64,000 nt of DNA from Arcobacter sp. EP1 (lineage in GTDB: Bacteria > Campylobacterota > Campylobacteria > Campylobacterales > Arcobacteraceae). The DNA lies in the NCBI GenBank assembly GCA_001655195.1, contig LPNY01000132.1:130344-194343 (forward strand), given 5' to 3'. A model generated the notes under the pieces. That model made no database searches. It was not told the DNA's origin and was given only the letters and a program-made list of their open reading frames with translations. The position numbers and the translations under genes are program-made. Position 1 is the stretch's first letter, and every line of letters begins with the position of its first letter. Shown here piece after piece: positions 9,176 to 19,067 of the stretch.

Positions 9176-10748
9176 TTTTTAAGTTTTTCCCATTTAATTT
9201 ATTCATATAAATGATATAGTTAGTTAACACTTTCTTTCCATACTCTCGAGTTTCATAGTAGGGAACTCTTTCCATACTTAAATAAGGTTCATATTTTCCT
9301 TTTTCAAATAATCCATTTTTTAAAATTGACTGTAGAAAACCTCCACCACCGTTATATGCGTAAGCAATAAAAAGAGGGTGTTTAAATCGTTCTTCTAAAG
9401 CATCAAGATGTTTATTGGCATATCGAATAGAGTATTTGGGCTTAAACATATTATATATAGAGTAGTTATCACCTAACTCATAAGAGAGTGCCTTTGATAA
9501 AAATGGCATTATTTGCATAACTCCTTGCGCATAGGCAGTAGAAATAGCAGAAGGAATAAATTGGCTTTCTTGTCTTGCAATTGAATTTATAAGAACTTGT
9601 CTCTCTTTATTATAGTTTTGCATTAAATCCTCATAAGGATTAATGAAATAGTGTTTTTGATAAGCATTAAACTTCTTATATAAAAAAACCATATGAGGTT
9701 TTGTCTCTTCTTTTGTAAAAATTGTTTCATATCTTTTGATTTTTTCTAAATCAACTTTTTTTGTATCTCGAATAACTTTTATCCAATCAAACTGGTTTGT
9801 AATATCATATTCTTCAATAGGCTCTTTATTTGTTTGCTTCACATCATAAATAATTTCGTTAAAAACTTTATTAAAGTAATCTCTTGCATACAGAGTATAG
9901 ATATTGATATCCCAACTTTTAAGAAGTGCTTTTAGATAGTTTTCATCTTTTGTAATTAGGTATTTCCAAAAATCAACTTTATCTTTATCCATTTGAAAAT
10001 AAGCTTTCTTATAGGCATTGTCTAAATACTTAATTGATTTAGATTCTTGATTATGAGAAATTAAATTGATTGCCAATAAAAAAGAAGTTGATGCACTTAA
10101 TTTGCTATCATCTATTTCAAAAAAAGATTTTTGAGCTAAATTCATTTTAGGATTCGTTATAACAAGTTTAATTAATCTTTCAATTCGTCGATCTTTTGAT
10201 ATCCGTTTTAAAACACGCTTTGGAATACGATAATTCAGCTTATTTGAACGAAATGATCGGGTTGTTTTTGTATAGATATCAAAAAATATATCCTCTTTAG
10301 AGGCAATAAGTCTTGAAAACACAGTTGGGGCATTAAAAACTTTTAATGTATTGGCTAATTTAGGATAAGGTATTTGTATCTTTTGAATAATTGTATCTAT
10401 CTCAAGAGAATTAAGTTTTGATGCTTTTTTTAATGTTAATCCCGTAGCTATACAATCAGCATAACTATGCACTAAACTTTTGGCATCACTTTTCATACAT
10501 TGTACAACTGCCGTTGATTCATCATGATTTAATTTATTAACATAGGCAAAAAAAAGTTTATTATTCATAGTACGAACAAGTCCTAATGCGACATCAGCTT
10601 GCTCTTTTGAAGTAGTTTCTTGTTTTAAATATTGTAATATATAAAAATCTCGTGCAAAGGTTTTTGGATGAGATTCTAGCCAGGGTAAAGTAACTTCATT
10701 TGCACTTAAAAAAGAAGCAAATAAAGCCACAGTTATTAGTTTTATCAT
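9132..10748 (-). CDS. slt: soluble lytic murein transglycosylase
   Basis: The 538-residue protein has a cleavable signal (MIKLITVALFASFLSA), a long helical region of the Slt70 type, and a C-terminal SLT domain. The catalytic glutamate is in ARQESQF, followed by the family motifs AQGVMQIMP and YAYNGGGG. It cleaves peptidoglycan glycan strands in the periplasm with formation of 1,6-anhydro ends. The yggT gene lies 8 bases upstream in the same direction. The 3' end overlaps the converging lipoprotein gene. Confidence 0.93.
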   Translation of the reverse strand: MIKLITVALFASFLSANEVTLPWLESHPKTFARDFYILQYLKQETTSKEQADVALGLVRTMNNKLFFAYVNKLNHDESTAVVQCMKSDAKSLVHSYADCIATGLTLKKASKLNSLEIDTIIQKIQIPYPKLANTLKVFNAPTVFSRLIASKEDIFFDIYTKTTRSFRSNKLNYRIPKRVLKRISKDRRIERLIKLVITNPKMNLAQKSFFEIDDSKLSASTSFLLAINLISHNQESKSIKYLDNAYKKAYFQMDKDKVDFWKYLITKDENYLKALLKSWDINIYTLYARDYFNKVFNEIIYDVKQTNKEPIEEYDITNQFDWIKVIRDTKKVDLEKIKRYETIFTKEETKPHMVFLYKKFNAYQKHYFINPYEDLMQNYNKERQVLINSIARQESQFIPSAISTAYAQGVMQIMPFLSKALSYELGDNYSIYNMFKPKYSIRYANKHLDALEERFKHPLFIAYAYNGGGGFLQSILKNGLFEKGKYEPYLSMERVPYYETREYGKKVLTNYIIYMNKLNGKNLKTTTLLKRLKKPSTH

Positions 10749-10756
10749 CTAAAACC

Positions 10757-11038
10757 TTACATCATTCCTGCAAATAATCTTCCTAAGAATGTCTCTAAGA
10801 AAATTAAAATAAAGATAATAATAAGAGGAGCTAAATCCATTCCTCCAACAACAGTTGGAATAAATTTTCGCACCAAAGCGTAAGCTGGTTCAGTTAAACG
10901 ATGAATCATTTGCACAATTGGATTATATGGATCTGGCTGAACCCATGAAATAACTGCTCCAATAATAATAACCCACTTATATAGTGAAATAACTCCTAAA
11001 ACAACTACCCCAATTGAACTAAAAAGTGCATCTATCAT
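10757..11038 (-). CDS. YggT family membrane protein
   Basis: A 93-residue protein with two long hydrophobic segments, one at each end, and the family pattern [29 protein letters not shown] split by a polar middle. YggT proteins sit in the inner membrane and have been linked to osmotic balance and cell division, but the exact role is not settled. Its start overlaps the stop of gltX by four bases, so the two are probably translationally coupled. Confidence 0.88.
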   Translation of the reverse strand: MIDALFSSIGVVVLGVISLYKWVIIIGAVISWVQPDPYNPIVQMIHRLTEPAYALVRKFIPTVVGGMDLAPLIIIFILIFLETFLGRLFAGMM

Positions 11039-12306
11039 TTTACAATCTCCCCTAAATAGTTTTTAATTAATGGATAAACAGTTGATAGTTTGGGACCATT
11101 ATTATGGCCCGTCAATAGATAATACAATGGGTTATCTAAAGATTTACTCTTTAAGCTAGTTTGTTCCATAACATATTTCTCTAAATCATCAAAAGAGTCA
11201 AAGTAGGGTGCTTTTGATAAACACTTTTTTAATACCGCTAACTCATCATCAAACCCTTTGCAGGAAGTCTTTTCAGAGAAAATAGGTTCAATTTTACTTT
11301 TAATCTCTTTAATTGTACTATATTCACCAATAAAAAGTTTACCCAGTTTACCAATATCCGTATCAGCAAATCCCAAAATTTTTGATAATCTCATTTCATC
11401 CATTGCTTCTAAATGTTTTTTATTAATAATTTTTAATTTTTCAATATCAAATTCAACGCTTGTTTGAGAGATACTGTTTATATCAAACCATTCAATAGCC
11501 TCTTCTAATGAGAAAATTTCTGAAGGAGTTTCAGTTCCAAGTAATACCAAGTAGTTTGCAATAGCACTTGGTAAGAACCCTTCATCAACCAAAAATTTCA
11601 CTGTAATAGTTTCAGCATTAGAAATGTTTGGTATATGAATATAATTTAATATTTTGTCATATCCTAACGATTGTCTTACATGAATTTGTTTTGCTGTATT
11701 ACTTAGGTAATCATCACTTCTAAGAAGTGTAGAAATATTATATAACATATCATCAACAGCACATGCAAAGTCATACGTAGGTGATTTATCATGTCCTAAA
11801 ATAAAAAAGGAATCTACTTCTTCTGGAGTAAAGTTTAAATTCCCTTTAAATTTGTCAATAAATTGTATATTTTCAATAGATTTAGATATTCTAACTGTAA
11901 ATGGAGCATTACAATTCAATACAGTTTCATCAGATAATGTTGAACAAAACCCGTCATATGAGTAGGCTTTTTCCTCTTTTTTTGCAGTCTGCTTTAACTC
12001 ATTTAATTTATCATCTGAACAAAAACATGCAAAAGCTTTCTTTTGTGCCATTAATTGCATTGCCATTTTTTGGTGATATTTTAAATTCTCACTTTGATAA
12101 ACAACACCTTTTGACTCAATAGAAAAAAGAGATAATAACTCAATAATCTCTTTTTCTTTACCTTCAATATTTTTCTCTTTATCAAGATCATCAATACGTA
12201 CTAATAAATCTTCATTTAGCTGTTTAGATAAAATATAATTAAAAATTGCAACTCTTAAACTTCCAATATGCATATCGCCTGTTGGGCTTGGGGCAAATCT
12301 TAACAA
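11035..12306 (-). CDS. gltX: glutamyl-tRNA synthetase paralogue with degenerate active site
   Basis: The 423-residue protein is clearly GluRS-like: [13 protein letters not shown] (HIGH variant, residues 13-16), [12 protein letters not shown] and [10 protein letters not shown]. The position matches the second GluRS gene of Campylobacterota, which in H. pylori charges tRNA-Gln for GatCAB. However, the KMSKR loop is absent: the text reads [14 protein letters not shown] at residues 228-240. RIEDTD has become RIDDLD and RGEDH has become RSDDY (197-201). It starts with TTG one base after the M16 stop, with AAGGA before it. It may be an altered or inactive synthetase; a canonical gltX presumably lies elsewhere. 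Confidence 0.85.
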   Translation of the reverse strand: MLRFAPSPTGDMHIGSLRVAIFNYILSKQLNEDLLVRIDDLDKEKNIEGKEKEIIELLSLFSIESKGVVYQSENLKYHQKMAMQLMAQKKAFACFCSDDKLNELKQTAKKEEKAYSYDGFCSTLSDETVLNCNAPFTVRISKSIENIQFIDKFKGNLNFTPEEVDSFFILGHDKSPTYDFACAVDDMLYNISTLLRSDDYLSNTAKQIHVRQSLGYDKILNYIHIPNISNAETITVKFLVDEGFLPSAIANYLVLLGTETPSEIFSLEEAIEWFDINSISQTSVEFDIEKLKIINKKHLEAMDEMRLSKILGFADTDIGKLGKLFIGEYSTIKEIKSKIEPIFSEKTSCKGFDDELAVLKKCLSKAPYFDSFDDLEKYVMEQTSLKSKSLDNPLYYLLTGHNNGPKLSTVYPLIKNYLGEIVK

Positions 12307-12307
12307 A

Positions 12308-13621
12308 CTATTTCCTTACAATTGAATATGATAATTTTGTAATCTCTTTATGAGATTTAATATATTGGTTTAACTCTTCTAGTGTTAAAGACTCAATATT
12401 CTTTAACTCTTTTTTTGCATGGTTTTGTTCTAATCCTCGATAAAAGTATGTAAAACTTCTATTAAGACGTTGAGATAAGGTTTCAGTACGTAATGGCTCA
12501 CTACCTGTTAAAAAGTTTTTAGCAGCTTCTAGTTCTTCTTTAGTAACTCCATTTTTTACAAACTCATTAACAAGTTTAGATACAAGCTCTTTTGCTTCAT
12601 TAGCAGTTTCGTTTTTAGTCTGTAAATGACCTGTAAAGTAAGAGTGGGATTTATTTACAGAGATGTAACCATAAGCACTGTAGGCTAATCCTCTCTTTAC
12701 TCGTATTTCTTCCATAAGTCTTGAACCAAAACCAGAACCACCTAAAATAAATGAAGCTACTTTTGCCATATAAGCATTTTTGTCTTTAACATTAATGTCA
12801 TATGGACTACCAAAGTAAATATAAGCTTGTTGAGTCTCTTTTTCTAATACTACCTCATTGGCTTGATTACTTGCTTCAAAACTCTCAAATGAAGATTTTT
12901 CTCCAAGAGGTAAAACAGTTAACAAACTTTTCATCTGATGCTCTAAGTCTTTAAAACTAATATCTCCACCAGCAACAATAATCATATTATTTAAATTAAT
13001 AGCATTGTCTAAAAACATCTTGATATCTTCTAAAGAAATATTAGAAATAGATTCAATTGTTCCAGAAGAGGGCATACTTAATGGTGTATTTTGAAATAAC
13101 TCTTTTTTTAGTTCATTTTTAGAAACATAATCAAAATCATTCTCTTTTCGCTTTAAAGCTCCAATTTGTAAGGTTTTTAATTTTTCTAGTGTCTCTTTTG
13201 AATAGTTTGGATCTTTTAAAAGTTTCTTTAAAAGTTTTAAACCATCATCTTGTACGTCTGTTAATGAGGATAATTCAATAACAAATGTCTCAAACCCGTT
13301 ACTTACAGATAGTGAAATTGCTTTCTCTTCAAGTTTTTGCGCAAACTTTACACTTCCTAATGATTTTGTTCCTTCATTAAGCAGTTTAGCACTTAAATTC
13401 GCTAGTCCACTTAATTTTCCGTCTTGAATATAGCCACTATTTTGAAAAACTAATTGTAAATTAAAAGTTGGTAATGTTTTTTGTTTTTCAAAAATAACAG
13501 GTATATTGATATTGTTTACTTTAATATGCTTTATTTCAGTACCCATTAATATTCCTTGTAAAAGTAGTAAAAAAAATAAAATTTGTTTGCCTAAGAACAG
13601 GCTATTTTTATATTTCATCAT
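12308..13621 (-). CDS. M16-like peptidase family protein without the zinc motif
   Basis: The 437-residue protein has a signal-like N-terminus (hydrophobic residues 14-26) and the two-half M16 fold, with the C-terminal substrate motif [19 protein letters not shown]. The HxxEH zinc site expected after SGLA (near residues 75-79) reads NLSAK, so all three catalytic positions are changed. M16 enzymes often pair an active with an inactive chain, and no active partner is next to it. It sits between mqnC (4 bases upstream) and gltX. Its role is probably periplasmic and non-catalytic, by inference. Confidence 0.82.
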   Translation of the reverse strand: MMKYKNSLFLGKQILFFLLLLQGILMGTEIKHIKVNNINIPVIFEKQKTLPTFNLQLVFQNSGYIQDGKLSGLANLSAKLLNEGTKSLGSVKFAQKLEEKAISLSVSNGFETFVIELSSLTDVQDDGLKLLKKLLKDPNYSKETLEKLKTLQIGALKRKENDFDYVSKNELKKELFQNTPLSMPSSGTIESISNISLEDIKMFLDNAINLNNMIIVAGGDISFKDLEHQMKSLLTVLPLGEKSSFESFEASNQANEVVLEKETQQAYIYFGSPYDINVKDKNAYMAKVASFILGGSGFGSRLMEEIRVKRGLAYSAYGYISVNKSHSYFTGHLQTKNETANEAKELVSKLVNEFVKNGVTKEELEAAKNFLTGSEPLRTETLSQRLNRSFTYFYRGLEQNHAKKELKNIESLTLEELNQYIKSHKEITKLSYSIVRK

Positions 13622-13625
13622 TTTT

Positions 13626-14696
13626 CTAATAAAATCTTTCTAAAATTTCGTAAGCTGTGTTACGTTTTGCAGGGTTTTCACCCACATCTTTAATTAGATT
13701 TATCATCTCATCTTGATTCATGCAATTAGTTACTCCAGCAGCTGCAACAACGTTTTCTTCCATCATTGTACTACCTAAATCGTTTGCACCAAATTTTAGC
13801 GCCATTTGACCAATATAACTTCCTTGTGTAACCCAAGAACTCTGAATATTTTGAAAATTATCCAAATAAAGCCGTGCTACGGCTAAGAGACGTAAATATC
13901 GATTTGAAGACTGTGGTTTAATATCAGGAACTTCTTCAATAAGTTTCGTATTTGCACTTTGAAACGACCACATAATAAAGGCTCTAAAACCACCTGTCTC
14001 ATCCTGCAATTGACGTATTAAATCCCAATGTTCAATGACTTCCTCATCAGTTTCAACTGTTCCAAACATCATAGTTGCGGTTGTTTTCATACCAATTGAG
14101 TGAGCAAGCCTATGTACTTCTAACCACTGTGCAGCATCAATTTTTTTAGGAGCTACAATATCTCTTACTCTATCACTTAAAATTTCTGCACCCGCACCTG
14201 GAATTGAACTTAATCCTTTAGATTGAAGACGTTTTAAAACCTCTAAGATTGTAATTTTTGAAATTTTGGCAATAAAAACGATCTCTATTGCAGAAAAAGA
14301 GTGTAGGGTTATTTGTGGGAATTTTGTATGAATATGTTCCACTAAATCTTCATAATAATCTATTTTGAGATTTGGATGAACCCCACCTTGCATTAAAATT
14401 TGAGTTCCCCCAATTGCAAGAAGTTCTTCAATCTTTTTATCAATCTCTTCGTAAGATAAAACATAAGAGTCATCGTCTTTACCATGACGATAAAAGGCAC
14501 AAAACTTGCAATCAACCCAACACACGTTTGTATAGTTGATATTTCTATCAACAACAAATGTTGTTACTTTTTTAGGATGAAGTTGTTGTTTTTTTGCAGT
14601 TGCCATTTCCCCTAATTCAAGGAGAGGTTTATGATTTAATAACTCTAAAGCTTCTTCTTTAGAGAGTCTTTTATTATCAACCATCTGTTTAGTCAC
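13626..14696 (-). CDS. mqnC: cyclic dehypoxanthinyl futalosine synthase
   Basis: A 356-residue radical SAM enzyme of the futalosine route to menaquinone. The cluster motif is CWVDCKFCAF (C-x3-C-x2-C) after NINYTNV, a spacing typical of MqnC, followed by GGTQILMQGGVHP and the C-terminal region with LGSTMMEENVVAAAG. It overlaps bamA by one base. Campylobacterota make menaquinone this way, so this fits the lineage. MqnE is a close relative but normally differs around the cysteine motif. Confidence 0.92.
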   Translation of the reverse strand: MTKQMVDNKRLSKEEALELLNHKPLLELGEMATAKKQQLHPKKVTTFVVDRNINYTNVCWVDCKFCAFYRHGKDDDSYVLSYEEIDKKIEELLAIGGTQILMQGGVHPNLKIDYYEDLVEHIHTKFPQITLHSFSAIEIVFIAKISKITILEVLKRLQSKGLSSIPGAGAEILSDRVRDIVAPKKIDAAQWLEVHRLAHSIGMKTTATMMFGTVETDEEVIEHWDLIRQLQDETGGFRAFIMWSFQSANTKLIEEVPDIKPQSSNRYLRLLAVARLYLDNFQNIQSSWVTQGSYIGQMALKFGANDLGSTMMEENVVAAAGVTNCMNQDEMINLIKDVGENPAKRNTAYEILERFY

Positions 14697-16981
14697 TAAA
14701 AAGATCCACCTAAAGAGAATTCAAAACTTGATGTTTTGTCTCCTGGTTTATCATCAACTGGTTGTGCAAAAATAAACTGCATTGGGCCAAAAGGTGAAAT
14801 CCATTCTAACATTGCTCCTGTACCTGCTCGTTTTATATCAGAAAAAGAGTCTTTTCCAATCATACCGTAATCATAAAAAACACCCCATCGCATTTTGGAC
14901 TTAGGAATTAATGGCATACTTAACTCAATTGAATTAGCAAACATTTGTTTATAAACAATATCACTATTATTTTTACCATCTGGTCCAAAAGCATAAGACT
15001 TATACCCTCGTACTGTTTTTGTACCTCCTAGATAAAAAGAATCCCCTTGAGTTAACTTTCCATTATCTTCAAGTAAGTTTACTTGGGCTCTGTATCGTAG
15101 AACAGCATCCCAATCCCATGAGTCTTCTAATCCATGATAATATTTAAAATATGACTTACTTTTTAAGTATTTAGAATCTCCTCCAACCCCTGCAAACTCT
15201 AACGAAGTTCCAGCTTTAATACCACTTCGAGGAAAATAGAAGTCATCAGTAGAATTATAATTAATATATGGAGTAATAGAACTTGAAACGTAATCTTCAT
15301 CTACTTTATAATAGTCATTACCGGAAGGTCCATCTCCGTTAACCTTTATATTATCGCCGTCTGTAGAACTATCATCTGTATATTTCTCTTCAATGAAATC
15401 TAAACGATAAGTAGACCCAATGTAGGCATCTCTGAATATTTCTCGGCCAAGAGAGACTGAAAAACCATTTCGTATTTTATCTAATGTATAATCAGGAGAT
15501 GAATAATCGTATTCATCTTCTGCATTATGAATTTCCACTGTCATATTATATACACTATCATTAATTGCTGGGTCTGTATATGAAAGTTTATAATTATGTC
15601 TTTTTTCAGAGGTATCAACTGAGGCTCCCACACTTTTTCCTGAACCAAAAACGTTTTTCTCATTTACTTTTACAGTAATTAACATACCATCATAAGAGCC
15701 ATATCCTCCACCAAGAACAATAGTTCCAGTAGCATCTTCTTCAACCTTAACAATTAAATCCATTTTATCTTCTGAAACTCTTTTCTGTTCAATTGAAACA
15801 TCACTAAAAAATCCTAAACGTTTTAGTTTTTTCTTTGAATCATCAAAGTCTGTTAAATTAAATAAATCTCCTGGTGCTAAATAGACATTACGTCGAATAA
15901 CTCTATCTAATGTTCTTCCATTTCCTGAAATTAAAACATCATTAATATAAACTTTTTTTCCTGGGATAACATTAAAAATAACATCAACCGTTCCATTTTC
16001 AATATTCTTCTTTAAGTCATGTTTTACTTGTGTAAATGCATATCCCAAATCGGCTACTTGTGTTTTTATAAATTTCACATCTTTTCTAAGTTTTTCTAAG
16101 TTAAAAACTCTATCTTTTTGTAATTTTAATTCACTATAGAGTGTTTCAGGGTCTAATATCGTTGAATCTAAATAAATTTTAATATCTGTAATTGAGTATT
16201 GTTGACCTTCTGTAATAAAATAATCTAAGCTTGCTTTATTTGTAGCAAAATCAACTTTCATAAAAGGGTCTTTTACTTTTGCATCTAAGTAACCTTTTTG
16301 GAAATATTGATCTTGAATTCTAAATACATCATACTCTAATTGATCAAGTTTAGCTTCACCATTATCTTGTCCAAACCACCATGAGAAATAATCTTCTTCA
16401 TTATTTGCAGTCACTTCTTCAAAATCACCTGCATCTAAATTTTCAGCACCATGATAGTTAACTTCTTTAATAAGGATTTCTAACCCTTTATTAACATTAA
16501 ACACTAAAGCTACAGAGTTTTCATTAATATTTTCAACATCAACTTCTACAACCGAGTTAACAAAACCCTCTTTTTCTAATAAATCAAGTAAATCTTTTTT
16601 TGCTTGTTTCACTTTTTCCGTCGTAAACATATTTCCTTTTGCAAGTCGCATTGCTTTAAAAATATTTTTCTTATCTTCTTCTCTTGTTTTGTATCCAATC
16701 ATATCAATACTTGCAATAATTGGTTTTTCAGTAAAAACTAATTCAAGATTCCCTTTTTCATTTGTTACTTGAATATCATCAAAATATCCAAATCGATAAA
16801 ATTCTTTAATTGCTTTATTGATTTTTTTAATATCTAATTGATCGCCAACTTGTAAATCCAAAGTGTCATTTGCAATACTTGTAGAAACACTTGATAAATT
16901 TATATATTTGATAGATTGTATTTGTTCAGCATGAAGTAGTGATGCTAAAACCATTGATGTAGCCAAAAGAGTCTTTTTCAC
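14696..16981 (-). CDS. bamA: outer membrane protein assembly factor BamA
   Basis: The 761-residue Omp85 protein starts with a signal peptide ending LHA, then five POTRA-type repeats (about residues 20-400) and the C-terminal beta barrel ending in phenylalanine (FSLGGSF). Barrel landmarks include LGGTKTVRGYKSYAFGPDG, which holds the conserved RGY-type loop motif. BamA inserts beta-barrel proteins into the outer membrane and is essential. It heads the minus-strand run bamA-mqnC-M16-gltX-yggT-slt and diverges from tyrA. Confidence 0.95.
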   Translation of the reverse strand: MKKTLLATSMVLASLLHAEQIQSIKYINLSSVSTSIANDTLDLQVGDQLDIKKINKAIKEFYRFGYFDDIQVTNEKGNLELVFTEKPIIASIDMIGYKTREEDKKNIFKAMRLAKGNMFTTEKVKQAKKDLLDLLEKEGFVNSVVEVDVENINENSVALVFNVNKGLEILIKEVNYHGAENLDAGDFEEVTANNEEDYFSWWFGQDNGEAKLDQLEYDVFRIQDQYFQKGYLDAKVKDPFMKVDFATNKASLDYFITEGQQYSITDIKIYLDSTILDPETLYSELKLQKDRVFNLEKLRKDVKFIKTQVADLGYAFTQVKHDLKKNIENGTVDVIFNVIPGKKVYINDVLISGNGRTLDRVIRRNVYLAPGDLFNLTDFDDSKKKLKRLGFFSDVSIEQKRVSEDKMDLIVKVEEDATGTIVLGGGYGSYDGMLITVKVNEKNVFGSGKSVGASVDTSEKRHNYKLSYTDPAINDSVYNMTVEIHNAEDEYDYSSPDYTLDKIRNGFSVSLGREIFRDAYIGSTYRLDFIEEKYTDDSSTDGDNIKVNGDGPSGNDYYKVDEDYVSSSITPYINYNSTDDFYFPRSGIKAGTSLEFAGVGGDSKYLKSKSYFKYYHGLEDSWDWDAVLRYRAQVNLLEDNGKLTQGDSFYLGGTKTVRGYKSYAFGPDGKNNSDIVYKQMFANSIELSMPLIPKSKMRWGVFYDYGMIGKDSFSDIKRAGTGAMLEWISPFGPMQFIFAQPVDDKPGDKTSSFEFSLGGSF

Positions 16982-17049
16982 ATGATGTCCTTGTTGGATT
17001 TAATTAAAGTAGATAATATAACCAAATTAAGTTTATAGGATGTTTAAGA

Positions 17050-17055
17050 TATAAT
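17050..17055 (+). promoter_or_regulatory. -10 box of tyrA promoter
   Basis: A perfect TATAAT lies 38 bases before the preferred GTG start of tyrA, in the divergent gap with bamA. No clear -35 is visible, as is common in Campylobacterota. Confidence 0.5.
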
Positions 17056-17092
17056 CGCTTTTTTAAATAAAAATATGAATAAGGTATACGTC

Positions 17093-17923
17093 GTGAATAT
17101 AGGAATAATTGGCTTAGGTTTAATGGGTGGTTCATTTGCCAAAGCTGTAAAAAAATATGGTATTGCAACAAAGGTTTTTGGTTATGCCAGAACACCTAAA
17201 ACAATTGAAGAAATTAAAGAACTAGGTTTAGTGGATGAACTACTATCATTAAAAGAATTAAAAGAAAAATCTGATGTGATTATATTAGCAATTCCTGTTG
17301 ACCCAATCATTACACTCATGGAAGAATTAAAAGATATTAGTAATGATACAACCGTAATAGATTTAGGATCAACAAAAAAGATTATTGTTGATAATATTCC
17401 TACTCAAATACGTACAAATTTTGTAGCCGCACACCCAATGTGTGGTAGTGAAAAATTTGGACCAAAAGCTGCAATGGATGATTTATATGAAGGAAAAACT
17501 GTTGTTTTGTGTGATTTAGAAGAGAACAGTTCCTTACACGAAAGTAGAGCAACTAAAATCTTTCAAGAAATTGGTATGAGAATTGTTTGTATGGATGCAG
17601 ATAATCATGATGTGCATGCTTGTTATATGTCTCATCTTCCCCATGCTATTTCATATTCACTTGCAAACACAGTAATGAATCATGAAGATCCTCGTTCAAT
17701 TATTGCTCTTGCTGCTGGTGGATTTAAAGATATGAGTAGGGTGGCAAAATCAAGTCCTGATATGTGGACAGATATTTTTAGGCAAAACCGAAAAAACTTA
17801 CTTGAATCCATTGATTTATTTGAAGACCATATGAAAAATGTGAGAAAAATGGTTGAAAACGAAGACTATGATACGTTAAAAGAGTGGATGAAAAAAGCAA
17901 ATTCTCTTCATGAGATTCTATAA
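17093..17923 (+). CDS. tyrA: prephenate dehydrogenase
   Basis: The protein opens with the NAD-binding fingerprint IGIIGLGLMGGSFA and continues with the prephenate site features HPMCGSEKFGP and the C-terminal dehydrogenase helices (FKDMSRVAKSSPDMW). It converts prephenate to 4-hydroxyphenylpyruvate for tyrosine. I chose the GTG at 17093-17095 (276 residues) because AAGG lies 8 bases before it and it places MNIGIIG at the N-terminus; an ATG 18 bases upstream is also in frame but lacks a binding site. Its last six bases overlap the end of folP. Confidence 0.93.
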   Translation: MNIGIIGLGLMGGSFAKAVKKYGIATKVFGYARTPKTIEEIKELGLVDELLSLKELKEKSDVIILAIPVDPIITLMEELKDISNDTTVIDLGSTKKIIVDNIPTQIRTNFVAAHPMCGSEKFGPKAAMDDLYEGKTVVLCDLEENSSLHESRATKIFQEIGMRIVCMDADNHDVHACYMSHLPHAISYSLANTVMNHEDPRSIIALAAGGFKDMSRVAKSSPDMWTDIFRQNRKNLLESIDLFEDHMKNVRKMVENEDYDTLKEWMKKANSLHEIL

Positions 17924-19063
17924 AATTTCACTCTTTAAAATTGATTCTTGTACTTTTATAGCTTGAACATGTTCTTTTACGTCGTGACAACGTACAATTG
18001 AAGCACCACGTTTAATACTATCAAGATGGATTGCTAATGTTCCAGGCAGTCTATCTTGTACTTCACAAGGCGTAATTTTATCAATCATAGATTTTCTGCT
18101 AGCTCCAATGAGCACTTCATGTCCAAAACTCAAGAAATGTTCCATGTTCTTTAAAAGTGTTAAGTTATGATGTAAATCTTTTCCAAAACCAATTCCAACA
18201 TCTAATATAATTTTTTTAATGCCAAAGGATTCTGCTTTTTCTATTCGTTCTTTAAAAAATTGACTCACTTCAACAATCACATCATCATAAGTAGGAGAAT
18301 TTTGCATTGTATCAGGAGAATTTTGCATATGCATAATAACAACATCTGCTTCATATAACGCTGCAATACGAGCAACTTCGTCATTAGTTAACCCTGTTAT
18401 GTCATTTACAATTGTAAAACCTCTGTCTAATGCATATTTTAAAACTTCTGGTTCATAAGAGTCTAACGAAAATTTTACTTTTTCATAAAGTTTTTGTTCA
18501 TAAATAACATCAAGAATAGGTTGAGCTCTTGTAAGTTCTTCTTGCCAAGGAATTGGTAAGCTACCAGGTCTGCTGGAAACTGCCCCAATATCAATAATAT
18601 CAGCACCGTCATCAATCATTGTTTCAAGTTTTTGTTGAGCATCTTTTTGACTAAAACGACTCTGTTTAAAAAATGAATCTTCATTTGCATTTAGTACACC
18701 CATAACTTTTACAGGAACTTGTTTTGTTGAAATAAAAGACTTTAACTTTTTTGCTACTTGCTTTAATCCAAATGGTTGGGCAAGTTCTTTTCTCGCTAAT
18801 ACTTCTAAGTGTTTGGAAGTTCCAATTAAAACAGCATTAACGTACTCATCACGTGCCACAATTACACCCGTAGGAACAGCTAATTCAGCACCAATTGACA
18901 AGGCATCTTGTTTTAAAATATTAGCTGCACCAACATGTAAGTTTTTTATTAGAAGAGTATGTAAAGATGACTTCTTTGAAAGGATGTTTATACCACCCTT
19001 ATCACAGCCTAACTGTGTATAAAAGCTTTTTGTATCATCAATTGATATTTTATAAATATCCAT
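17918..19063 (-). CDS. folP: dihydropteroate synthase with N-terminal extension
   Basis: Joins p-aminobenzoate to dihydropterin pyrophosphate in folate synthesis. The DHPS barrel begins near residue 117 with VMGVLNANEDSFF, followed by GADIIDIGAVSSRPGS, NDITGL and the Lys/Arg sites GASRKSM and IVRCHDV. At 381 residues it is about 100 longer than E. coli FolP because of an N-terminal domain, as I recall for Helicobacter and Campylobacter. The usual NVTPDSF motif has Asn-Glu in place of Thr-Pro. It follows holB by 4 bases. Confidence 0.92.
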   Translation of the reverse strand: MDIYKISIDDTKSFYTQLGCDKGGINILSKKSSLHTLLIKNLHVGAANILKQDALSIGAELAVPTGVIVARDEYVNAVLIGTSKHLEVLARKELAQPFGLKQVAKKLKSFISTKQVPVKVMGVLNANEDSFFKQSRFSQKDAQQKLETMIDDGADIIDIGAVSSRPGSLPIPWQEELTRAQPILDVIYEQKLYEKVKFSLDSYEPEVLKYALDRGFTIVNDITGLTNDEVARIAALYEADVVIMHMQNSPDTMQNSPTYDDVIVEVSQFFKERIEKAESFGIKKIILDVGIGFGKDLHHNLTLLKNMEHFLSFGHEVLIGASRKSMIDKITPCEVQDRLPGTLAIHLDSIKRGASIVRCHDVKEHVQAIKVQESILKSEIL

Positions 19064-19067
19064 CAGA

